Shown: in pieces, positions 11,560 to 21,379 of the stretch
Layout of the letters: each line of letters starts with the position of its first letter
Numbering within the stretch: the first letter of the stretch is position 1
Source: Anodontia alba
Taxonomy: Eukaryota; Mollusca; Bivalvia; Lucinida; Lucinidae
Direction: 5' to 3'
Length of the DNA stretch: 64,000 nucleotides
Assembly (NCBI GenBank): GCA_964016985.1
Contig: OZ024828.1
Coordinates: 3,683,701 to 3,747,700 of the forward strand
The notes under the pieces: model-generated
The model's input: only the letters and a program-made list of their open reading frames with translations
Told to the model about the DNA's origin: nothing
The model's database searches: none
Made by a program: the position numbers and the translations under genes

Positions 11560-12080
11560 AGCGAAAGAGTAGAGGGAGGCCATAAAGATCTCAAATATAC
11601 TAATACCCTGCTAACATCCCAAGTAAACAGATTCCGCGGTAAAGAGGGATTCTTGTGAAACACACCTTTCATAAACTGTTTCACTAAGGGATGAGTACCT
11701 ATTTGATAATTACTGATTAAATTAACAACACTAGAAACTACTGATTTCGCAGTATTTAAAGCACTGTATCCTACACCTTGTTGATGCAACTTAGTAAGAA
11801 ATGCAATGACATTATTTACAGATGGTTTATACTGATCAATTTCCCTTTCACAACAAAAGAACAACCATTTCTTGTAATACGCCCCATACTGTTGACGCGT
11901 TGAAGGTCTCCAGGAATTGATGATGAGTTTGGCAGAGTCATTTGAAAGTCCTGAACGACAGAGTTCTTCCCTGAAACCCTGAAAACACCCAAAGTCATCT
12001 TTTGTAGAGGATGACTGCTTTTGTTGTTTGGATGTAGAAGAATAGTTTCCACTTTCGGAAGAAGAACTGGTGGAGCTGAT
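11560..12080 (-). pseudogene. Tyrosine recombinase remnant of the DIRS element
   Basis: Fragments in different frames read through a conserved N-terminal recombinase region: a SWRPST-type motif near 11900-11920, then residues including LHQQGVGYSALNTAKS, HPLVKQFMKG and FTWDVSRVLVYLRSLWP. This matches the SAM-like core-binding domain of DIRS/Ngaro recombinases. The catalytic R-H-R-Y half is absent because the element stops at about 11560. A frameshift lies near 11860, and the upstream side is separated from RNase H by the SINE at 12094-12397. Confidence 0.8.
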
Positions 12081-12093
12081 ACTTGCTGAAGGA

Positions 12094-12397
12094 TTGCCGG
12101 CCTCGGTGGCTCAGTTGGATGCGCCGTCCGACTGGAGACCAGGAGGTCGCGGGTTCAACCCCCGCCGAGGTCGGCAACATTCTTTCGTGGAGATTGATCA
12201 TGAAATATTTTCTACGGTCATTCTCTCCCTTCCGCTGATTCAAGAAGGGCAGTTGTCAGTTTCTGGCGAAAGAATGTGCACAATACTGGTTAACCGCTTA
12301 GAGGACTAAGCCTGCCCAGTAAACGTGTGGTTAGGTAAACTGACCGCGCTCGACATGACCCCATTGGGTTGACTGGGCCGTAAAACTTCAACACAAA
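12094..12397 (+). mobile_element. SINE-1 copy, full length, inside the DIRS element
   Basis: This is the best-preserved SINE-1 copy. A tRNA-like head (12096-12175) has A-box TGGCTCAGTTGG and B-box GGTTCAACCCC, with GCCGGCCTC pairing to GAGGTCGGC as a pseudo-acceptor stem. A ~200-bp body follows, and the tail is CTTCAACACAAA. A 13-bp target duplication, ACTTGCTGAAGGA, lies at 12081-12093 and 12398-12410. It may belong to one of the bivalve SINE families with a conserved central domain, but I cannot name which. Confidence 0.95.
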
Positions 12398-12410
12398 ACT
12401 TGCTGAAGGA

Positions 12411-13392
12411 GCCTCGGGAACCAAGGCTGTGTCGTGAATAATGGAGCTACCATCACTGCCTCCGCCTGATCTTGTTCCAGCTTCTGAAGTACACTGTTGA
12501 TAACACTGAAAGGGCAGAAAATAAAGGGAAACAAATTAGTCCACGATAGTGAAAAAGCATTCACAGCTACAGCTTTAGGGTCAGGTAAGTATGAGACATA
12601 TTGAGGAAGCTGATGATTGTCAGAAGAAGCAAACAAATCTATGTCAGATGGACCATATAAATCCATAATGCGTACAAATACATCTTTCCGCAAAGTCCAT
12701 TCCATATCTAAATTTAATTTCTGTCTGGAAAGGTTGTCTGCCCTTGTATTGAGAACTCCTGGGATATGAAAAGCACTGATATATATGTTCCTGTACATGC
12801 ACCATAGCCAGATTTCCTTTGTCAAAGCATTTAAACGTTCCTTCCTGCCCCCCATTTTTGACAGGTATTTAATGGCTGTCATATTGTCCAGAAATAACTG
12901 GATATGTTCATTTGTAACATTTCCACAAAGATGTTTCAGTGATAAGAAAGCAGCTTTAAGCTCAAGGAAGTTAATATGGTGTTGTTGATCTTCACCAGTC
13001 CATAGTCCACTAAATTCCTGATTGTAAGTGACATCATGAGCCCCATATCCAGTTAAACTACTATCAGACTCAATGATTCGGTCTGGTTTTGAAATCAATA
13101 TGGGTTTAAATGCCTTATGGAGGTTGTCAATCCACCATTGAATACAATCAATGCTTTCGAATGATAATGCCATACTGCTATCAAAATTTCCTTTGTTAAT
13201 TTTGAGTTCATGGTCTCTCTGGATTTCAAGGGGCTTATAAAACAATGGAGCATAGTGAACTCCAGGTTCTGCAGCCACAAATTTCCCAATTAATTGTGCA
13301 AATTCCCTGATAGAAATTATATTTTTCCCTAAAATGGCTTTACACTGCTGAACAATGTTTTCTGCTTTCTTCCATGTCAGACGTACTGTCAT
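12411..13392 (-). pseudogene. RNase H and linker region of DIRS pol
   Basis: An open frame of ~330 codons encodes a DIRS-type RNase H. The acidic residues are visible at D110 (ESDSSLTGYG), E144 (LELKA), D169 (LFLDN) and D219 (NTRADN), counted from the methionine at 13392. Upstream residues 1-90 are the RT connection region. The frame is ended by the SINE inserted at 12397. It lies in a different frame from the RT part. Confidence 0.85.
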
Positions 13393-14180
13393 GTCAGAGG
13401 AAGAAACCCAACAAATTCAATGATTTGAGTTGGTACAGTAACCGATTTCTCTGGGTGAAGCATTAACCCTAAACTATCCAGTAAAGATACAGTATCTTCC
13501 ACATTACTATGGCATTCAGCCTCAGAATCACTCTGAAGCAACACATCATCTATGTAAGCTGAATTAGTATGACCAGTCTTTCGAAGCGAAGAGAAAACTG
13601 GTTTCAGTAATTTAGTATACACGCGAGGTGCTGGAGACAGCCCTTGTGCCAGACATGTGAACTGGTACAACTTACTGTTCCAAGCAAACTTTAAGAATTT
13701 TCTCCCTCTCTGGTGCACTAATACACTATAATAAGCATCTTTCAGGTCAATTTTGGCAAAATAACAGTCTTTTTTCACTAATGTAACAACTGATTTTAAG
13801 GTTTCCATTTTGAAATGTATTTTCTCAAGATGTTCATTAAGCTTACTAAGGTTCAAGATGAGTCTGTGAGTACCATCAGATTTAGCTCTTAAGAATACAG
13901 GAGACAAAACTTCCCCTCCTCATGCACGGTTTCTTCAATGATATGTTTCTCCAGAAATGAACATAGAAGATCATCAATAATTTTTGACTCAGTTTCATTG
14001 AAACACAGAGGATTACTTGAGCACTTTGCACATGGAGGAGTTTCAAACTCGAGCATATACCCATTTTTGATAATATCAAGTAAATGTTTGTCATAAGTAA
14101 TATTTTGCCATTGTTTATAGTGTAAACTAATTTTCCCTGCCACAAAATTTGAAGGTGTATTGTTTACTTTACTTACAATG
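13389..14180 (-). pseudogene. Reverse transcriptase region of DIRS pol, frameshifted
   Basis: The first part (about 13915-14176) has the pre-RT region (GKISLHYKQW, then a cysteine pair CAKCSSNPLC). The second part (13389-13907) carries the RT core: IDLKDAYYS at residue 53 and the catalytic YIDD at residues 118-121 of that segment. The two parts are in different frames; the join falls in a G-run near 13910 where one base appears lost. A second shift near 13390 separates RT from RNase H. Pol appears to overlap the end of the Gag frame by a few codons in another frame. Confidence 0.85.
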
Positions 14181-14181
14181 T

Positions 14182-15627
14182 CTATTTCCTGTGGCCCAGC
14201 TCCCCCTTCTTCTGCTGTTTCCTGCGGTTGGTTTGATGAAACTGGGCCTTCTTGGATAAAAAATTATCCTTCTGTGAATGTCCTGGATGTCCATAATCCC
14301 CAGACTTGAATGATTTGAACCGAGACTGCCCATATTCCGTGTTCTTAGAAGAAGAATTGTACCCCTTACTCTTATCCCTGGGTTTATTGAAATTCAGATT
14401 GATTTTATTTCCAAGTTTTCTCCCTTCATCAATTTCCTTCACTTGTCTTTCTAGTGCTTCACTGTCTCCAAATAAATAGGAAGCTGAAATGGGAGCAGAC
14501 TCACTGCATAAGAGTTTATATTTGGAGGAAATAGCAGGACTCAGTAAACGTCTCCTTTGACTAGATAAGTCTCTATGACAAAATGCCAAAAGGCTAAAAG
14601 AGTCAAGGGCTAAATCAAAAAGATCATTAGATTCCTCAGATGAACTTTTCAAAGTTTTGTCCATAATATTAACAAGAGGAATGATCCCTTTGGTAAGGTA
14701 TGTTTGTGTGCGTTGAAGAAGTCTGTCCGATTCTTTCAAATCTTTAGAAGTCTGTTTAGAGGTCCAGACAGTTTTATTCACTTTAGGAATGTCAAGATAC
14801 TCACAGTTCCCAGGTCTCGTATATTTCTTAAGCAAATCTTGAACTGCTTCAGACTTATGATCAATACAAGATTCCAACCTCTGATTTACTGTTGTTGACA
14901 CAAGTTCATGTACATCTGGGGCAAATAATTTATCTTTTCCCAATTTATCTCCCAAGTCCTTGATACGATCTAGTTTACTTTTTGACCGATCCCCATCACG
15001 GTCCCTTATTTCCAAATCTAATCTTGGTCTCTTGGATGAAACAGAGACTTCATCTGCAGAATTAGAACCATCCCGGTCCGACGACAAACTGCAGTCAGAA
15101 ACGTCAGATGCAGAAAGATCCCCTAAGGTAACAGTACTGGAACGAGTGGGTGGGGTACATCGTATATTGTGCACTTGTGAGCGTTTATCGCTACTTTCTA
15201 TCGACTTTTGCAATTTATTAACAGTCGCAGTTAACTGTGAAATTGCTGATTGTTGTTGGAAGTACAGCTGCTGCGTCTGCAGAAGTTGTTGTTGATAGAA
15301 ATCAGCCGATTTCTCCGGCATCGCAAACCCGGAAGTATTCTGAGTTCTAGGTCTCGTTCCAAGTGAGAAACCACGTGAACTTCGCCCACTGCTAGAGGCC
15401 TCAAGTGGGGAATCCTCAATCACTGTGTACCGTGACAGGAGCTCCGCCCCTTCAGACTGTCCAAGCAAAATCACAGTTTGATCCGAAATATCCGACGATG
15501 GTTGAGCTCCAGGGGTCTTAGACTTTAAACCCTGAAGAGAACAGCCATCATCCTGAATGTGAATAACATTTTCATCACCAGAAACTCTGTTTTGAGTGTT
15601 CTGAGTCACAACGTCACTGTTAGCCAT
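14182..15627 (-). CDS. Gag-like protein of the DIRS element (intact frame)
   Basis: An uninterrupted 481-codon frame starts at an ATG at 15627. A Ser/Thr-rich N-terminus is followed by a Gln-rich coiled-coil stretch (about residues 105-145), an acidic/Ser segment, a basic patch (KRPRLDLE), and a conserved-looking middle (CEYLDIPKVN, LVNIMDKTL, FCHRDLSSQRRRLL, then YLFGD). The C-terminus is basic and Gly/Lys-rich. This layout fits the first ORF of DIRS elements, thought to be a Gag-type nucleic-acid-binding protein. It is the only undamaged frame of the element, and the element as a whole is dead. Confidence 0.75.
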   Translation of the reverse strand: MANSDVVTQNTQNRVSGDENVIHIQDDGCSLQGLKSKTPGAQPSSDISDQTVILLGQSEGAELLSRYTVIEDSPLEASSSGRSSRGFSLGTRPRTQNTSGFAMPEKSADFYQQQLLQTQQLYFQQQSAISQLTATVNKLQKSIESSDKRSQVHNIRCTPPTRSSTVTLGDLSASDVSDCSLSSDRDGSNSADEVSVSSKRPRLDLEIRDRDGDRSKSKLDRIKDLGDKLGKDKLFAPDVHELVSTTVNQRLESCIDHKSEAVQDLLKKYTRPGNCEYLDIPKVNKTVWTSKQTSKDLKESDRLLQRTQTYLTKGIIPLVNIMDKTLKSSSEESNDLFDLALDSFSLLAFCHRDLSSQRRRLLSPAISSKYKLLCSESAPISASYLFGDSEALERQVKEIDEGRKLGNKINLNFNKPRDKSKGYNSSSKNTEYGQSRFKSFKSGDYGHPGHSQKDNFLSKKAQFHQTNRRKQQKKGELGHRK

Positions 15628-15848
15628 TGTCTAAAAAGTTTGCAGGTCAGTGCGTCGCTGAAAAATGCGTTGAATCACATAAATCCGAATATTTCCGCAG
15701 AGTTAAGTAATCCATGTCGTCAATAGTTCGCAAAATCACATTACTGCTATAAATTCAAGTTAGGAAGCTGAATTCAGTCACGTGATCGTCCTCGCTCACT
15801 CAAGTGATTCTGTAGGTAGATAGGGGACTAACAAAATGAATGTCAAAC

Positions 15849-16912
15849 ATGGCTAGTGATGCAAAGGCATGCTTTTCATCTAAAGTTGAGTACCATGCTG
15901 TAATTCGGTACTTGTATTTAAAAGGTAAAACAGGCAAGGAAATACACGGCGAGTTAGCCGATGTTTATGGGTCTTCTGTACCATCTTATGCTTAAGTTAA
16001 ATTCTGGGTAGGGGAATTCAAACACGGTAGAACGTCTTTAGAAGATGAAGCCAGGTCTGTACGCCCACTGGATGCCACCGACGAAGAAATGTGTAAGAAA
16101 GTTCGGGATCTGGTATACTCTGATAGGCGAATTCAGGTGGAAGAAATAGTGCAGGCATTAGGCATTTCACATGGTAGCGTTCCAACAATCTTACATGATC
16201 GTTTAGGTATGCGCAAGCTAACAGCCCGTTGGGTCCCCAAATCCCTTAGCGATGAGCAAATGGCAACCAGAGCATCAGTATGCAGTGCCTTGTTGAAGCG
16301 TTTTAGGTCTAAAGATGATTTTCTTTTGCGTCTGGTGACTGTAGATGAGACTTGGGTTCATTATTATGAGCCGGAGAATAAAGCTCAGAGTCGTCAGTGG
16401 GTAGGGCCTGGGTCCCCGAGGCCAAAGAATTTCAAGACGCAACCATCTGCTGGCAAGGGACGCAAAAGGCGTTATTATGTTGGACTTAAGTACAATAACT
16501 GGAGTGTACTATGCAAACTTGTTAGACCAGCTGATAACCGCCATCCGTGAAAAACGCCGAGGTAAACTCTCTAAAGGTGTTTTGCTCCAACAGGACAACG
16601 CGAGAGTCCACACTTGCAAAGTTGCAATGGATGCTGTAGAGCGAAACGGGTATGGAGTAATACCACATCCTGCTTATTCGCCTGACCTATCTCCTAGCGA
16701 CTTCTTCCTATTCCCAAACTTGAAAAAGGATATCCGTGGACTTCATTTCCGGTCTGATGATGAAGTCATGACAACAGTTGAGGTGTGGGTCAAAGGAAAG
16801 GACCCTGACTTTTTCAGTTCTGGGCTGATGGCATTTGAACGCCATTGGTCTGTGCATCACACTAGAGGGTAATTACATCGAAAAAGAAGAGGTGGATCTC
16901 AACCGGAAATAA
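15849..16912 (+). pseudogene. mariner transposase, inactivated
   Basis: Translation from the ATG at 15849 gives a mariner-type N-terminal helix-turn-helix region. An in-frame TAA at 15993-15995 follows, where a Gln codon is likely original, then an open stretch from 16089 with TVDETWVHYY (first catalytic Asp). Near 16455-16490 the frame shifts and the segment between the first two catalytic motifs looks shortened. The second part has QQDNARVH (second Asp) and YSPDLSPSDFF (third Asp), with 34 residues between these two, the mariner D34D spacing. A further shift near 16850 precedes the final stop at about 16910. Confidence 0.92.
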
Positions 16913-16945
16913 GTTAGGCTGGTTACTTATTGACTCACCCTCGTA

Positions 16946-17128
16946 CAATATCAATTCACAGATATTTTTGCTGAAAAAAAAAAAAATGTGTGTAGCTTTT
17001 GCAAATGCAAAAACTACTCGCATTTTTTTTCAGCAAAGATATTAGCGTATATGCCATAGTTAATAAACCAAGTTTTAACGATATGTTAAATAACAACATC
17101 ATTAGTTTTGAACAACTGGACCCTGAAC
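16946..17128. mobile_element. Family G MITE, left end missing
   Basis: TTTTTGCTGAAAAAA and the opposing TTTTTTCAGCAAAGAT form a hairpin. The right end is GAACAACTGGACCC, matching the terminus of the copies at 51982-52404 and 63297-63540. The left terminus is absent because the mariner abuts it. Confidence 0.75.
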
Positions 17129-18950
17129 ACTAACACATTTTAATACCCTAAATATTTTGACTCTTTCATAGATGTAGATAAGAGTTGGGGTATCAGGTTG
17201 AGTTCTTTAACTGTTTACCATACTTGTCCTAAACTTTGGACAAGTCCACATTACACCTTGTTAATTTTTCTTAAAACTGTAAGATGAGTGGCAAACAGTG
17301 TAGGCCCAGTCAGAGTTCTCGGAAACGCCGAATCCGGCGTATTTTTACGCCTATTTTTGCTTTTGTACGCATAAAATTTCCTTCCAAGGATTCTAATTTA
17401 CGCTTTATTGCCACCAGACGTACAAACTGAACTTCAAAGACGTACCGCGGTCAAAAAGCCCACCCACTTTTAACGAGTTGTATGATGTTTGCCCCGCCTA
17501 CTTATTGGAAATTCGCTACCTGTGTTGACTGAGCTTTAAGGACGTCCAAACTTTCCGCTTGCGGGAGTTTTATTGACATCGGTGTCAAGCTTCGGGGCAC
17601 CCTTTTGATGGCTGCGTGATCACTGTGTGTATTTGTCACGCTTGCTGAGTTGATTAATTGATGTTTGTATAATTAAACTTTCTTCTGCGACACCCGAAAA
17701 TATTCGGTGAAATTATATGAAGTCATTATTATTTTTAAATATTCACGTCTTAAAATCTTAAATTATTATTTTGCTAAGAACGTGTGTCGTCTGAAAACAC
17801 CTCAACACTTCCGGGAGTTACCGAGTGAAATTAAATAAATAAATAACAATTATGCACAGAACGCAAATTTAAATCTATTCGAATTTAGAAGCTTATGTTT
17901 GTTATGACAACAAAAGCAATTTTTCAAATGAGAAGAAAACATATTTTTCGTCAAAATTTTCGGAAAACCCATTTCTAAATTCGTAGCCTTGTTCCGGCTG
18001 CGCTGTTTACCAGCGCGGAAAAGACGCAAAGTAAGTCTAAATATAGGCGAATTGCAATGGTTTTGCTTGCTATGCTCCGCGAACGAACGTATTGCTGTTG
18101 GTAACTCATCGAGAGCTGCCTTTTATTTGTTTGTCATTGCACGAGTCGGCGCCGTTTTCCCGCAATTTTTTGTGAAGTAAGCAACTCGCTCGCTCGTGTT
18201 GATCAGCTTCAATCCGAGCAAATATTTCATTAAATACATTTCTGCAAAATAATTTCAGCATAGTTTGTTTTTAAGAAAACATGTTTTTGGTGTTTTCTCT
18301 CATGTATTTTCTTTTCTTTTTTTCTTTCTCTGGGCTTTGAAACAAACGCGGACCAATGTTGATGCTTTCTCTAAGGTCCGACATACAAGTACAGGCTTAC
18401 CAAAAAGATGCGATTGAATTTTAATAAGAGATAAGGATATGTTTAAAACACATCTAAGAGAAGTGTATATCATGATGATTCTGTGTGACACTGAATTAAG
18501 AACCTCTGTTCTACTAAAGAAAGGGCAGACCGCTGCAGCAGGGAAAAAAAGTGGGACTTCCTAGATTTTCCTGTTGGACTTCCAGATTTGAGGGGTAGGA
18601 AGTCTGGGACTTCCTGAGTCTGGAAGTTAATGGAAGTCCTGTCACTATTTCCTGAGCCCCAAAAGCTTTTGGATCCTTACCAGACACTCAGTGGTCAAGG
18701 TTAACTATGTTGAAAAATGAAGTTGTCCAGACAATGTCCTTAAATATTAAGTTTTCATATTTAGCCGAAAACTCAAGTTTTCTAGGTCAAACTCCTATTT
18801 TTCAAATTTAACTCCAACTTTTCTCAGAGATGGATTCTTAAACTCCTGCTTTCAAAATCCTAGTGAGAACTCTGCGGCCCTGATCAGATAGCCCATTCTG
18901 CATCATCTGATCTTGGTCTATACTGTTTGCTCAGGCTTGCCTCTCTGAGT
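17129..18950. mobile_element. Family F MITE split by a ~1.57-kb insertion
   Basis: 17129-17310 has TACCCTAAATATTTTGAC and CAGTGTAGGCCCAG. After 18880 the same hairpin resumes (CCTGATCAGATAGCCC, then TGATCTTGGTCTATACTG). The insertion between them has its own ends. Confidence 0.6.
17311..18879. mobile_element. Insertion with CAGAGTTCTC / GAGAACTCTG ends
   Basis: The ends are a 10-bp inverted repeat, flanked by GGCCCAG and GGCCCTG (a probable 7-8 bp target duplication with one mismatch). This fits a hAT-like non-autonomous element. The right ~100 bp (ACTCCTATTTTTC, then AATCCTAGTGAGA) recurs at 63190-63295. No transposase is recognisable; an open frame at 17989-18180 has no known motif. Confidence 0.5.
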
Positions 18951-18959
18951 ACTTACATG

Positions 18960-19100
18960 AATATGGTACGTGTAAAAGCCCGGTAGGAGCATAAAAAAAT
19001 ATTTGTAACTATTATATAAATATATAAAAAATAAATATTATATTTCTTACTACTTCTTATATAAATAACATGATAACAACTTGGTTGATGAAAATTTATA
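18960..19100. other. AT-rich spacer
   Basis: A short interval rich in TATAAATAA-type sequence, with no feature recognised. Confidence 0.4.
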
Positions 19101-19300
19101 CTGCTGTTACTAGATGCTAAGCATTTTAACCCATTTTAGTAAGGAAACCCACAAAAGGGTTATTTTTTATTGGCAAACAATGCAGACCCAGATCAGATGC
19201 TGCAGAATGCAGTCTACACTGTTTGCATTAAAAACAGGTATATGTGTTAGACATATTAGTAATGAAAACTACCAGACAACCTGCTTTTGGAGAATATTAA

Positions 19301-20962
19301 TTAACCCTTGTCCTGCTGAATAAATTAATAAAGCCATGCCTACTTATTTTTAGCCAATCAGATTACTTGATCCAGAATACTGATATAAATTCACATACTT
19401 AATTATACCCCCGACATACGAAGTATGTGGGGGTATATAGTTTTCGCTTTTCCGTTTGTTCGTTCATACGTACGTTCGTTCGTTCGTCTTTCCGTCACAG
19501 GGTCAAAGTTTTTGCGTTTAAGTTTATAAGACCTCATGTTTTGAAGACCCTTTGATGGATTTAGTTCATATTTGGCATTATGGTAGATATAGGTCTAAAA
19601 TTTTTATTAGCACCATCCCCACCCAGGGGTGGCCTTGGGGTCAAGGTCACGGACTTAGAAGTTTTGTAAAAAAGTCACAAGGTCAAAGTTTTTGTGTTAA
19701 AGTTTATAAGACCTCATATTTTGAAGACCCTTTGATGGATTTAGTTCATATTTGGCATGATGGTAGATATAAGTCCAAAATTTTTATTAGCACCATCCCC
19801 ACCCCGGGGGTGACCTTGGGTCAAGGTCACGGACTTAGAAGTTTTGTAAAAAAGTCACAGGGTCAAAGTTTTTATGTTAAAGTTTATAAGACCTCATATT
19901 TTGAAGACCCTTTGATGGATTTCATTCATATTTGGCATGATGGTAGATATAGGTCCTAAATTTTTATCAGCACCATCCCCACCATGGGCGTGATCTTGGG
20001 TCAAGGTCACTGACTTAGAATTTTCATAAAAAAGTCAAAGTTTTTTGTGTTTAAGTTTATATAGCTATATCATCAAGACCTTGAGGAATTTCATTTATAT
20101 TTTACATGTTGGTAGATATCGGCCTAGCGTCTTACTCCCCATGATCCCCACCCCGGGTGTGACTGAGGTCAAGGTCACGAACTTAGAATTTTCATATAAA
20201 AGTAAAAATTTTTGCGTTTAAGTTTATATAGCCATATCATCAAGACCTTTTATTAAATTTCATTATCCCTTAACTGAAAGGTTGAGCGGATATAGCTCAG
20301 CAAGAAATCTTTTTGTCTGTCCGTCCATCCTTTGAAGCATTATTTGTTCATACTTTGTTCTTATTTTGAAGACCTTTAGATGGATTTCATTCATATTTGG
20401 CATGATGGTAGATATAGGTCTGAACTTTTTATTAGCACCATCCCCACCCCAGGGGTGACCTTGGGGTCAAGGTCATAGACTTAGAATTTTAATAAAAAAG
20501 TCAAAGTTTTTTGTGTTTAAGTTTATATAGCTATACCATCAAGAACCTTTGAGGAATGTCATTTATATTTGACATGTTGGTAGATATAGGGTATGACCTT
20601 CAGGTCAAGGTCACAAAAATTTCATATAAAAGTAAAAAAAAAAATTGCATCTAAGTTTATATAGCTATACCATCAAGACCTTTTGTTGAATTTCGTTATC
20701 CTCCTACCGAGAGGTTTAGGGGATATAGCTATCAGCATGGAATTCATCCATCCTGCCATCTCGTGAGTCAAAGCTACATATTTTGTGCTCGTTAAAAACT
20801 TGCGGTAGCGCTGGTCGTGGGTATACGTGCCCCACTGGGCACTTTGTCTAGTGGCAAACAGTGTAGATCCAGATCAGTTGGCTTCTTCAGAAGCCAACTG
20901 ATCTGGGTCTACACTGTTTGCAAAGGCAGGGTATACCCGGGTTCAGCAGGACAAGGGTTAAC
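19301..20962. mobile_element. Family A (piggyBac-type) MITE, middle layer of the nest
   Basis: The ends are TTAA-CCCTTGTCCTGCTGAA and TTCAGCAGGACAAGGG-TTAA. Its left half stops at 19402/19403 and its right half resumes at 20852 with GGCAAACAGTGTAG. The uninterrupted copy at 42312-42525 reads continuously through this junction. Confidence 0.9.
19403..20851 (+). mobile_element. Helitron-like hairpin-capped minisatellite element, inner layer
   Basis: The 5' hairpin at 19404-19437 pairs TATACCCCC and ACATAC with GTATGT and GGGGTATA around a GAA loop. A CGTTCGTTCGTTCGTC tract follows. The array has exact 180-bp units at 19501, 19681 and 19861, then diverged units. The 3' hairpin GTGCCC/GGGCAC (20827-20842) is followed 6 bases later by CTAG. 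Against the empty family A copy, the insertion is exact, adds no target duplication, and can be read as lying between A and T. These are Helitron hallmarks, except that the 5' end is not TC. Confidence 0.8.
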
Positions 20963-21130
20963 TTAAAGACTTGTTCAAAAAGTTGTGGTAGAAGAGTCCA
21001 CTCTAGGTAAATGGGTTAATCGAAATAAATTGAAGAATTCAAAGTTTAAGTAGAGGTGTGTAGAATTTATGACACTTTACTAATGGCATTTAACTACTAT
21101 TTACCTACAGGTTAAACCACTCATTAGTAC

Positions 21131-21375
21131 TTAACCCTTAAAGCGCCAGTCACAACTATTGTTGTCCGCTTTGTCATCTGCTTGTAATTTTAAAAGTCAT
21201 TTTTGCAAACAGTGTGGACCCAGATCAGACTGCTCCTTTAGGAGCAGTCTGATCTGGGTCCACACTGTTTGCCTGTATGGAAAAATAGGTTTGAAAAGTT
21301 TGCAAGAATATTCAGCAGACAACATAAACAGACGACATTTTCAGATGCAGGTTTTCTTGGTGTTTTAAGGGTTAA
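21131..21375. mobile_element. Family B MITE carrying the shared hairpin
   Basis: The ends are TTAACCCTTAAAGCGCCAGT and a TGTTTTAAGGGTTAA terminus. Unlike other family B copies, it carries the GCAAACAGTGTGGACCCAGA hairpin with the arm core GACTGCTCC/GGAGCAGTC. Confidence 0.85.
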
Positions 21376-21379
21376 CATG

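Larger units (their letters stand above)
11560..15790 (-). mobile_element. DIRS-type (tyrosine-recombinase) retrotransposon, 3'-truncated
   Basis: Reading on the minus strand, the order is a Gag-like frame, reverse transcriptase, RNase H, then the N-terminal part of a tyrosine recombinase. This order and the recombinase in place of an integrase are diagnostic of DIRS/Ngaro elements. No LTRs are seen. The recombinase frame runs into mariner sequence before any catalytic residues, so the 3' end is missing. The outer borders are approximate (within tens of bases) and no target duplication is evident, which is normal for this order. It is certainly inactive: pol is frameshifted at least twice and split by a SINE. 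Confidence 0.85.
11431..16943 (+). mobile_element. mariner transposon interrupted by a DIRS retrotransposon
   Basis: The left terminal inverted repeat (11431-11458) begins CAAGGGTGAGTCAATAAGTA. The right one (16916-16943) is its reverse complement with 2 mismatches in 28 bp. TA dinucleotides flank both ends (11429-11430, 16944-16945), as expected for mariner target duplication. Only about 1.3 kb is mariner sequence (11431 to ~11560 and ~15790 to 16943), the usual full length. The rest is a DIRS-type insertion that separates the 5' terminus from the transposase gene. Confidence 0.92.
19132..21019. mobile_element. Family E MITE, outer layer of a triple nest
   Basis: The left part (19132-19300) matches 56146-56330: AACCCATTTTAG, AAAGGGTTATT, a GCAGACCCAGATCAGATG hairpin and ACCAGAC...GCTTTTGG. 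The right part (20963-21019) matches the end of that copy (AGTTGTGGTAGAAGAG, then GGTAAATGGGTTAA). Family A copy 2 sits between them at a TTAA. Confidence 0.8.

Noticed and set aside
12096..12175. Possible tRNA gene
   Set aside because: It is the head of SINE-1: the same sequence with the same downstream body recurs at several loci, here with a 13-bp target duplication.
17989..18180. 63-codon frame inside the 17311-18879 insertion as a transposase exon
   Set aside because: No DDE or zinc-finger motif is visible, and the length is within chance expectation.
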